A stretch of 8,938 bases of DNA, taken from contig CALMAP010000409.1 of the NCBI GenBank assembly GCA_937859825.1, positions 1 through 8,938 of the forward strand, in the 5' to 3' direction. Each line of letters opens with the position of its first letter. The first letter of the stretch is position 1. Below, in pieces: positions 1-5,682 of this stretch. A program made the position numbers and the translations under genes. The DNA is from an uncultured Terriglobus sp. (GTDB lineage Bacteria > Acidobacteriota > Terriglobia > Terriglobales > Acidobacteriaceae). Below the pieces are notes generated by a model. The model saw only the letters and a list, made by a program, of their open reading frames with translations, searched no databases and was not told the DNA's origin.

Positions 1-39
1 GACGGCGACGCACGCCTGCCTTGAAAAAGTGACGTTCAT
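1..39 (-). CDS. 5' end of a gene following tolC, probably efflux adaptor (partial)
   Basis: An ATG at 39-37 on the minus strand opens a frame that stays open for 13 codons to the window edge and reads MNVTFSRQACVAV. It begins 1 nt after the stop of the tolC-like gene. A GGGGA lies about 9 nt upstream, inside the tolC-like 3' end, so the two genes are probably translated from one mRNA. The first residues have a basic residue followed by a small and hydrophobic run, as at the beginning of a signal peptide or lipoprotein leader. In many bacteria the gene next to a TolC-type channel encodes the periplasmic membrane-fusion adaptor (HlyD/AcrA type) of an RND or ABC pump. That identity is inferred from context alone, because too little sequence is visible for a domain call. 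Confidence 0.45.
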   Translation of the reverse strand, partial: MNVTFSRQACVAV

Positions 40-40
40 G

Positions 41-1399
41 TCAAAGTTTCCCCGTGAGTGTCTGAAGGTTGGCCAGGGCAAGCTGATAGCGGACGCGCCC
101 GTCGATTTGCGCTGTCTCTGCCGAGAGCAGGGTGTTCTGCGCGTCCACCACGTCGAGCACGGTGCTTTCGCCGTCGACATAGCGAAGATTGACGAGGCGA
201 AGACTTTCCCGCGCAGTGACCGCACTTTGATCCAGTCGTGCCATCTGCATGCTTGCCGTGCGCGCCTCGGCATAGAGCTCGGCGAGGTTCGCTACAAGGC
301 GGCGTTGCGCTGCCGTAAGCGCAACCGTCGCAGCCTTCTCCCGCAGACGGCTGGCCTTGATCTTCCGCTCCGTGATAAGCCAATCCCACACGGGCACATC
401 CAGAGCGGTACTCATGGCGTAGCCGAGATTGTGGATCCCATCAGGCCCGTTTACTCCGAAGTTCGTGGCGTCGATACCGTAAGTAAAATTCAGTGCCAGG
501 TCTGGCAAAAGCGCGGCACGTGTGGAATACGTCGTCGCCTGGCTGGCCTGCACCGACGCCAGGGCCCCGCGCAACTCAGGACTGTTTTGCTGCGCCAACA
601 CATCGACGGCTGCTTTCTCCGGCAGCAACGGTGGTGCCGGGCTTGCAGCAAGGGAGTAGGGCGTCTCCGGGTTGGGATACAGCAGAACACCAAGCTCAAG
701 CCGGGCCTTGTCGCTCGCAAGCAATGTCTCGTCGAGCTCACGTTGCCGCTGCTGTTGCGCGAGCTGGGCTTTGAGGACATCCGCATGTGCAGCCTCACGT
801 GCTGCCTCGCGCTGCTGGGTGATTTCCACGAAGCGATCAGCTTCGGCGAGTGCCTCTTTGCTTACAGCGATCTTGTCTGCCCCGGCACCCACGCTGTAGT
901 ACAGGTTCACCACCGTCGCCACCAGGCCGCGCCTTGCAACTTCAAGCTGCGCCTCGGCGAGCGCTGCTTTTGCACTGGCAAGCCGTACGGCGCCAATCTG
1001 GGCAAAGCCGATGGTCTCGTTCACTACGCCTTGACTCGCATACTCGCGGACGGCGTTGTTGGCGATGAAGATGGGGGCAGGGTCTCCAGCCACCTGCCCA
1101 ATGCGGCTTGTCGGGATGCCGTTCGGCTGCGTATAGATCGCCTGATTGTGATACACAGCCGTGGGCAGCAGGGCCGCTTTGGCGTTCGTACGGTCCAAGG
1201 CGAGCGCCCGCTGCTCCGCCTGCGCCGCGGCAAAACTCGGCTCATTCGCCGCGGCCCGCGCAAGCACCTGGTCCAAACTCAAATTTGCAACTGGAAACGC
1301 AGGTGCTGTTGCCTGGGCAAACAAAGAACGTGCCGGCATGTTTGACCAGCCAAAGCAGAACGCCGCAAGCAGCAGCGTGGCCTGTTGGTGAAACTTCAT
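41..1399 (-). CDS. TolC-family outer-membrane efflux protein
   Basis: This is a 452-residue protein of the outer-membrane factor family, the trimeric channel that carries substrates from a pump and its periplasmic adaptor across the outer membrane. Residues 1-29 form a signal peptide with a hydrophobic core (LLLAAFCF) and a probable cut near FAQA. Two OEP repeats follow at about 38-235 and 262-448, each Ala/Gln/Leu-rich and strongly helical, as expected for the alpha-barrel. Family hallmarks in the second repeat are LDVPVWDWL (333-341), NLRYVDGESTVLDVVDAQ (404-421) and a LANLQTLTG end. Length matches the family. The start is ATG with AGGG 7 nt upstream. It lies 78 nt after the PAP2 gene and 1 nt before the next gene, so co-transcription is likely. 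Substrate cannot be read from the sequence. It could serve an RND, ABC or metal-efflux (CusC/CzcC-like) pump. Confidence 0.93.
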   Translation of the reverse strand: MKFHQQATLLLAAFCFGWSNMPARSLFAQATAPAFPVANLSLDQVLARAAANEPSFAAAQAEQRALALDRTNAKAALLPTAVYHNQAIYTQPNGIPTSRIGQVAGDPAPIFIANNAVREYASQGVVNETIGFAQIGAVRLASAKAALAEAQLEVARRGLVATVVNLYYSVGAGADKIAVSKEALAEADRFVEITQQREAAREAAHADVLKAQLAQQQRQRELDETLLASDKARLELGVLLYPNPETPYSLAASPAPPLLPEKAAVDVLAQQNSPELRGALASVQASQATTYSTRAALLPDLALNFTYGIDATNFGVNGPDGIHNLGYAMSTALDVPVWDWLITERKIKASRLREKAATVALTAAQRRLVANLAELYAEARTASMQMARLDQSAVTARESLRLVNLRYVDGESTVLDVVDAQNTLLSAETAQIDGRVRYQLALANLQTLTGKL

Positions 1400-1477
1400 A
1401 CTCTGACCCTAAAGCAGGATGGTAAGGAACGCTGAAGTATCTCAGCACACATCATTTTTTCCCGAAGGCCGGCCTGT

Positions 1478-2398
1478 TCAGTTCCTGGAGGAACCTGCAG
1501 AAGCAAGTTTGGGGCGGTGATGTGCCCGATAGACATAGTGTCCGATCAGCCAGCCCGCAGCGGAACCGAGCAAGGCATCCGTAGGGAAGTGCTGCTGGGC
1601 GAGTACTCTCGTCAAACTCACGCCGCTTGCGAGCGTATAGATTCCCACTTGTTGCCAGGGTCTGCTGTATTCCCCGGCAAGGACCGCGGCAGAAGACCAG
1701 GAAAGAATGCAATGTCCTGACACGAACGACGGACTTGAGGAAGCGTCGCCGATGAAGAAGTGCCCGCGAGCATCGTTCTGATACGGACGCTCTCGGAGAG
1801 TGACGTACTTCACAGCCGTGTCAAACACGTAAGCGTCGAGCATGGCTTCCCCTGCAAGCAGGCCCGCTTCCCGCTGATGCTCATCTGCCCGGACATGCCC
1901 AAGCCCAAAGAGGATGACGGGAGCACCCATTGCCGCGCCCAGGAGTACATCGGAACTGGTGTTGCTCGCATCGTTGAATGCCGTGTTTCTGCTGACGAGA
2001 TTGCGCATCGTATAGGTGTCTGTGCCAAGCGAGGCGCCCGTAGCACCAGCCAGAGGCAACAGCCACTTCAGATCGCCGCTTCGAATGCGTGCTGGAGAGG
2101 TGACGATACTTAGCTCATCCTGAAGAAATCTGAGCGGAAGGCCTTTCAGCGTCGGGGGATCTTCCCCTCCCCTGCTGGGCGACGCCATTGCTGGATCGCC
2201 GATGCGATCCGGCGCATCGGGAAGGTCCAGGTCAGCCGCGCTGATCGCAGGACCGTGCGCAAAGGTGCTTTCCTGCCCGTGCATGTTCGGGCCTGCGAGG
2301 AGTAACGCTGGTCCGAAGGCAAGCAGGCCTGCAAGACCTTTCCTGCGCAACACACACGGAATACTTATAACCAGAGACTGGAAGGACGATACAGACAT
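1478..2398 (-). CDS. PAP2-superfamily lipid phosphatase, exported
   Basis: This is a phosphatidate/undecaprenyl-diphosphate phosphatase-like protein. All three PAP2 signature blocks are present, numbered on the longest reading from the GTG at 2491 (337 aa): K228-x6-R235-P236, then PSFVSGH with the nucleophile-assisting His260, then T294-R295-x5-H301-x3-D305. Two departures from consensus are VSGH for the usual PSGH and TR for SR. The catalytic Arg, His and Asp are all kept. I chose the ATG at 2398 (306 aa) because a signal-peptide-like stretch follows it: RRK, then the hydrophobic LAGLLAFGPALLLAG, then a likely cleavage region near MHGQ. The GTG at 2491 would add 31 hydrophilic residues, and a GTG at 2353 would give the tightest signal peptide. 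None of the three has a strong ribosome site. The active site probably faces the periplasm. It lies 10-103 nt downstream of the lipid kinase, depending on the start. Confidence 0.88.
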   Translation of the reverse strand: MSVSSFQSLVISIPCVLRRKGLAGLLAFGPALLLAGPNMHGQESTFAHGPAISAADLDLPDAPDRIGDPAMASPSRGGEDPPTLKGLPLRFLQDELSIVTSPARIRSGDLKWLLPLAGATGASLGTDTYTMRNLVSRNTAFNDASNTSSDVLLGAAMGAPVILFGLGHVRADEHQREAGLLAGEAMLDAYVFDTAVKYVTLRERPYQNDARGHFFIGDASSSPSFVSGHCILSWSSAAVLAGEYSRPWQQVGIYTLASGVSLTRVLAQQHFPTDALLGSAAGWLIGHYVYRAHHRPKLASAGSSRN

Positions 2399-2501
2399 TT
2401 GGGATCTTGGCTCCGCTTGTCCATAACCATTCCAAAGCAAGATTAAGGCTGGCTGAACGCCATGCTTCGTCTCTTTTCCGTCTTGCTGCACGACCTAGCT
2501 T

Positions 2502-3446
2502 CTACGGTTGCGAGTTCGCCCATGCGGGATCATCCGGCATCAGAAGCCAGGCTGTGGAAGGCGACATACCTACAGTAAAAGGGAGCGTGCCCGCGAGTTC
2601 ACCGTCAACCTGCGTATGAATCACAGGTTGAGCACTGCCTGAAGTACATCGAACTTCCTCGACCTGCAGCTTCGTAAGCCAGGGATTGAATCGCTCCAGT
2701 CCAAGTTTTCCGAAAGCAAACCAGGCTGGTAAGGCAAGATGCGCGGGCGCGGCTACCATCTGCAGAAGCAGATAAGGATGGTGCAGCCTTGACGCAGTCG
2801 TTAACCCGCGGAACAGGCCACCTAAGTCCGGGACACGGGAGACCATCACGGCCGTAGCCGGCTTCGTGCCCCATGTATTGGTTCCCACCAATCTGTACGC
2901 GACTACAAAGTTAGGGAAGCGTCGCGTCAGGAAATGTCGAGTGGCCAAAGCGTAGTAAGCCCGCCTTCCATCGCGCACCTTCCTGTTCAGGCTCATCGCA
3001 TGAATCAGACCGCCATCGGGTCCGGCCCCGGCCATGACCAGGAAGTATTGTGTTCCCGTTGTAGTCTCTATGTGTCCAAGGGGAATTTTTCGAGCGCGAA
3101 ACGTCAAGAGTGTTTCGAGCGCCATCACAGGGTCCATCGGCAGTTGCAGGTTTCGTGCCAGGGCGTTTGCAGTCCCAAACGGAAGAACACCCAGGTGCGT
3201 TGCTGTTCCGGCAAGCGCCTGAAGCACCTCGTGAACTGTTCCGTCTCCACCGCATGCAACCACAAGATCGCAGGTGTGCGCTGCAGCGGCAGCAAGCCGC
3301 TGCGCGGAGCCAGGATCGCCAGTGGTTCTACTTACAGCGGCGTCCATGCCTCTCCGCTTCAGAAGAAGAACCAGCCGTTCACAAACGCTCTCGAAGCTTC
3401 CTGTACCTGCCTTCGGATTCGCAATGAGTGCGACACGTCTGGCCAT
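2502..3446 (-). CDS. Diacylglycerol kinase family lipid kinase (DgkB/YegS type)
   Basis: This 314-residue cytosolic kinase belongs to the DAGK catalytic family, which phosphorylates diacylglycerol or a related lipid alcohol using a nucleoside triphosphate. The N-terminal nucleotide-binding half shows ANPKAG (9-14), GGDGTVHEVLQAL (66-78) and LPFGTANALARNL (88-100), the glycine-rich and GTxN blocks that define the family. The MAGAGPDGG stretch (138-146) matches the GxGxDA-like catalytic block with Asp144. The C-terminal beta domain ends in QVDGELAGTLPFTV followed by a LLMP-type strand, typical of YegS/DgkB proteins. Length is normal and the protein looks intact. The ATG has GGAG about 11 nt upstream, a slightly long spacing. 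It heads the minus-strand block and diverges from trxC. The exact lipid substrate (diacylglycerol, ceramide or sphingoid base) cannot be told from sequence. Confidence 0.93.
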   Translation of the reverse strand: MARRVALIANPKAGTGSFESVCERLVLLLKRRGMDAAVSRTTGDPGSAQRLAAAAAHTCDLVVACGGDGTVHEVLQALAGTATHLGVLPFGTANALARNLQLPMDPVMALETLLTFRARKIPLGHIETTTGTQYFLVMAGAGPDGGLIHAMSLNRKVRDGRRAYYALATRHFLTRRFPNFVVAYRLVGTNTWGTKPATAVMVSRVPDLGGLFRGLTTASRLHHPYLLLQMVAAPAHLALPAWFAFGKLGLERFNPWLTKLQVEEVRCTSGSAQPVIHTQVDGELAGTLPFTVGMSPSTAWLLMPDDPAWANSQP

Positions 3447-3477
3447 GATGGTCTTTTCTCCAGCATAAACAGTCAGA

Positions 3478-3505
3478 GCTATACTAAGAATCCTGCGGTA
3501 GTGAA
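3478..3505 (-). promoter_or_regulatory. Candidate promoter for the lipid-kinase block
   Basis: Read on the minus strand, TTCACT (3505-3500) and TATAGC (3483-3478) are separated by 16 nt and lie about 31 nt upstream of the kinase ATG. Each hexamer matches 4 of 6 bases of the sigma-70-type consensus. This is only a pattern match in a short divergent region. Promoter consensus in this lineage is not well fixed. Confidence 0.27.
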
Positions 3506-3537
3506 GAGAGTTCCCCCATTTTCCGCGGTATTTTTAC

Positions 3538-3592
3538 GACGGTCCTCTGGCCGTCTTCAGCGCTTCGCTTTTTATGTGGAAGCGTTCCGCTT
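3538..3592 (+). promoter_or_regulatory. Structured leader upstream of trxC (hairpins, possible attenuator)
   Basis: Several small inverted repeats are packed just before trxC. GACGGTC (3538-3544) pairs with GGCCGTC (3549-3555), a 7-bp stem including one G-U pair around a CTCT loop. AGCG (3559-3562) pairs with CGCT (3566-3569) and runs into TTTTT (3569-3573), which looks terminator-like but weak. CGCTTC (3561-3566) can instead pair with GAAGCG (3579-3584). AAGCG (3580-3584) can pair with CGCTT (3588-3592), immediately before the GGAG ribosome site at 3595. The middle pairing excludes the ones on either side of it. Most stems are 4-6 bp, so they could be chance products of recurring CGCTT words. 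Confidence 0.25.
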
Positions 3593-3602
3593 GTGGAGCA
3601 CC

Positions 3603-4040
3603 ATGCCGGTAGTTCGTACCTGTTCTCAATGCGGCCAGAAGAACCGGATACCCGGCAAACATCTTGCGGACATGGGAAAGTGCGGGGCCTGCAAAGCAGC
3701 GGTGTCCCCTGCCGCCGAGCCTTTGCATGCAGACACTGCACTGTTTGACGAGGTTTTAAGGAACGCTACGGTACCAGTGCTGGTGGACTTTTGGGCCGCG
3801 TGGTGCGGACCCTGCCGCATGGCCGCCCCAGAGGTGGCAAAGACCGCTGCCAGCATGGCTGGCAGTGCGATCGTACTGAAGGTAGACACTGAGGCTCACC
3901 CTGACCTCGCAGCACGTTACCAGGTGCGCGGTATTCCTAACTTTGTAGTGCTCTACGAAGGCCGTACCGTTCTGCAGCAGCCCGGACTGGTAGATCATGC
4001 GCAGATGGAGCAATGGCTACGTAACGCGATACGGTCCTGA
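3603..4040 (+). CDS. trxC: Thioredoxin 2 (zinc-ribbon thioredoxin)
   Basis: This 145-residue cytoplasmic disulfide reductase is reduced by thioredoxin reductase and passes electrons to oxidised proteins. The N-terminal zinc ribbon, which separates TrxC from TrxA, is visible as C7-x2-C10 and C27-x2-C30. The thioredoxin fold follows, with VDFWAAWCGPC (active-site C68 and C71) and the cis-proline loop RGIPN (P112). Asn follows the cis-Pro where many thioredoxins have Thr. Length fits the family (E. coli TrxC is 139 aa). The frame is open far upstream, but the ATG at 3603 is the right start: the zinc ribbon begins there, GGAG lies 4 nt upstream, and upstream residues would overlap the divergent kinase gene. 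A 12-codon ORF (3574-3612) overlaps this start. In other bacteria trxC often answers to oxidative stress. No known operator is recognised here. Confidence 0.94.
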   Translation: MPVVRTCSQCGQKNRIPGKHLADMGKCGACKAAVSPAAEPLHADTALFDEVLRNATVPVLVDFWAAWCGPCRMAAPEVAKTAASMAGSAIVLKVDTEAHPDLAARYQVRGIPNFVVLYEGRTVLQQPGLVDHAQMEQWLRNAIRS

Positions 4041-4220
4041 ACGCTTCCTTGCCCTGACAGCGTGGTGGCACTCCCGCGTGCTGAAACGACGATCCGATTT
4101 ACAACATCCCCTCGCAGGTTTCTGTGGAAATTATTGTGGATCGTAAGTCCTTCATCTTTTTTGGTGGAGCGATTCATGCCACCGTGACCTTCTATTCATC
4201 CGAGGAAAATCCCGCAAGTA

Positions 4221-4250
4221 ATTACAAGGAATGCACTTATACTTCGTAAT
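4221..4250. promoter_or_regulatory. Imperfect dyad overlapping a possible -10 box
   Basis: ATTACAAG (4221-4228) is inversely repeated as CTTcGTAAT (4242-4250), with one bulged C and a 13-nt centre. TATACT at 4238-4243 resembles a plus-strand -10 element and overlaps the right arm. No good -35 sits at the matching distance. A repressor-operator arrangement for the serine hydrolase gene is possible, but the transcript would carry a leader of over 100 nt. Confidence 0.2.
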
Positions 4251-4324
4251 GAACCATCTTCGGTGCGATTTCCGGTTCCGCGCACACTTGTGGCAGATGG
4301 GAGGGTTTTGCACAGAATGCACTT
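4229..4324 (+). repeat. Pair of exact 10-bp direct repeats, GAATGCACTT
   Basis: GAATGCACTT occurs at 4229-4238 and again at 4315-4324, 86 bp apart, both upstream of the serine hydrolase and within the non-coding gap. The flanks show only scattered further identity. A 10-mer repeating by chance within 320 bp is uncommon but not rare, so these may be paired protein-binding sites or coincidence. Confidence 0.35.
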
Positions 4325-4360
4325 TCGTTCCGCAGAAAATCCGCTTGGCAGGAAAGGCCC

Positions 4361-5578
4361 ATGTGCGGTAGGCGGGTGATGGGCAAGCGTCGCTTTCTCC
4401 GCTTCGTATCACTGCTTACGCTGGCGCCAGCGTGGCACTACGGCACCCCTCAAACAGCGGCTGCTCACCCGGCCTCGCCGCCGCCCCTGACCGTCGGCCA
4501 GCGACTCGCGCAGGACCTGCAGTGGACGCAGGCAGAACGGGAAGACCGCTTCGCCCGCATGGACCAGATGTTTCCCGTGAACCGCATCCGTCATGGAGGT
4601 TGCATTGCGGCGCTGCCGAAGGCCATGCCGCTTACCATCGCTGTTGGCGGTCAGGAGCTCGCGGCGTTCATGCAGCGCGACCGGCTGGCGGGCATGCTGG
4701 TGCTGCAGGACGGCCGCATTCGCCTGGAACGATATGGCCTTCGCTCCAATCGCGCGACACACTGGACGTCGTTCTCGATGACCAAGGCAGTTACCTCCAC
4801 GCTGGTTGGTGTGGCGCTGCGCGATCATGCCATTCACAGCCTGCAAGATGCGGTGACGCAGTACATGCCGGAGATGCAGGGCAGCGCCTACACGGATGTA
4901 ACGGTTCGGCAACTGCTCACCATGACCAGCGGCGTCCACTGGGTTGAGGACTACGATGCGCCCGACAGCGACAACGTGCGGCTCTACAGCACGCCGGTGC
5001 AGCCAGGCAAAGACACCGTGATCGAATACATGCGAAAGCTGCCGCGCGAGAGCGCTCCCGGAACGCGCTGGGTTTACAAAACAGGTGAAACCGACCTGAC
5101 CGGAGCGCTGGTGCGCCGCGCCACGGGCATGACCCTGAGCAGTCTTCTTGAAAGAAACATCTGGCGGAACTGCGGCGGGCCGGGCGGCATGGAAAGCGAT
5201 GCCTATTGGATCGCGGAAGACGGCAAAGAGTATGGCGGCTCCGGCATTAGCGCCACGCTGCGCGACTGGGGACGCTTTGGCGAACTGATACGCAAAGGTG
5301 CTCCCGGAGTCGTCGCACCAGGCTGGGTTGCGGACGCCACGCGAACGCACGAGGCATTGGCTACGCCCGGCCGCGGCTACGGCTATCAATGGTGGACGTT
5401 CGCGGACGGCAGCTATGCTGCGTTAGGCATTTTCGGGCAGTCCATGTGGATCGACCCTGCACGAAAGCTGGTTGTGGTCACCCTTGGGGCCTGGCCGAAG
5501 GCGACCAGCCCGGCCCTGGCCGCTGACCGGCAGGCACTTTGGGATGCCGTGCGCGCGGCCATCGACGCCAGGAAATAA
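4361..5578 (+). CDS. Secreted serine hydrolase, beta-lactamase/NylB-like (PF00144 fold)
   Basis: This 405-residue protein has the penicillin-binding-protein/class C beta-lactamase fold. Members hydrolyse esters, amides or D-amino-acid peptides through an acyl-serine. Residues 1-35 look like an export signal: basic n-region with RR and KRR, hydrophobic FVSLLTLAPAW, then an Ala-rich site near AAA. The nucleophile motif is S139-M-T-K142. The next conserved block is WVYKTGETDLTG (Tyr239 the likely general base), and GYGYQWW (339-345) and GIFGQSMWIDP (356-366) follow, a pattern typical of 6-aminohexanoate-dimer-hydrolase-like members. The KTG motif of true beta-lactamases is not evident, so beta-lactam hydrolysis is doubtful. 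The ATG at 4361 has AGGA 8 nt upstream. A second ATG at 4379 would shorten the signal n-region by 6 residues and is also plausible. Natural substrate is unknown. Confidence 0.9.
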   Translation: MCGRRVMGKRRFLRFVSLLTLAPAWHYGTPQTAAAHPASPPPLTVGQRLAQDLQWTQAEREDRFARMDQMFPVNRIRHGGCIAALPKAMPLTIAVGGQELAAFMQRDRLAGMLVLQDGRIRLERYGLRSNRATHWTSFSMTKAVTSTLVGVALRDHAIHSLQDAVTQYMPEMQGSAYTDVTVRQLLTMTSGVHWVEDYDAPDSDNVRLYSTPVQPGKDTVIEYMRKLPRESAPGTRWVYKTGETDLTGALVRRATGMTLSSLLERNIWRNCGGPGGMESDAYWIAEDGKEYGGSGISATLRDWGRFGELIRKGAPGVVAPGWVADATRTHEALATPGRGYGYQWWTFADGSYAALGIFGQSMWIDPARKLVVVTLGAWPKATSPALAADRQALWDAVRAAIDARK

Positions 5579-5671
5579 TCGCATCCTTGATGCGGCAAGA
5601 TGCAGGAACTGGTATATGGTGCTGCTGAACCGTTCAGCTTTGCCAACCAGTGTTCGTAGCGCCGCCCCTTC

Positions 5672-5676
5672 AGGAG
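5672..5676 (+). promoter_or_regulatory. Ribosome binding site fixing the start of the membrane protein
   Basis: AGGAG sits 6 nt before the ATG at 5683, the clearest ribosome site in the window. It rules out the upstream in-frame GTG at 5650, which would put 11 polar residues ahead of the first membrane segment and has no comparable site. Confidence 0.75.
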
Positions 5677-5682
5677 AGTGCG

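Larger units (their letters stand above)
4041..4360 (+). other. 320-bp non-coding gap between trxC and the serine hydrolase
   Basis: No convincing gene lies here. Open frames on either strand are short, lack good ribosome sites, or run antisense into neighbours. The centre, roughly 4090-4320, is visibly richer in A and T than the flanking genes, as expected for a promoter region. It holds a 10-bp exact direct repeat, an imperfect dyad at 4221-4250, and a shorter tandem word TGTGGA at 4123-4128 and 4135-4140, spaced 12 bp apart. No clear intrinsic terminator for trxC was seen. Confidence 0.6.

Noticed and set aside
29..1345. 438-codon plus-strand open frame opposite the tolC-like gene
   Set aside because: It lies wholly antisense to a clear TolC-family gene. 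Its translation is Arg/Cys/His-rich with no domain, as expected from the reverse frame of GC-rich coding DNA.
1461..1477. GGCCGGCC-containing palindrome after the PAP2 stop as a terminator
   Set aside because: The palindrome has no loop and on the minus strand is followed by an A-run, not a T-run, so it does not form an intrinsic terminator for PAP2.
2934..3602. In-frame upstream extension of trxC (to 368 residues)
   Set aside because: This part is antisense to the lipid kinase. The zinc ribbon begins at the ATG at 3603, which has its own ribosome site.
4409..5389. 326-codon minus-strand open frame opposite the serine hydrolase
   Set aside because: Antisense shadow: all serine-hydrolase motifs are on the plus strand, and this translation shows no recognisable domain.
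5589..5620. TTGATG ... TATATG as a promoter for the membrane protein
   Set aside because: The spacing is 20 nt, too long for a normal sigma-70-type promoter, and the hexamers are only partial matches.
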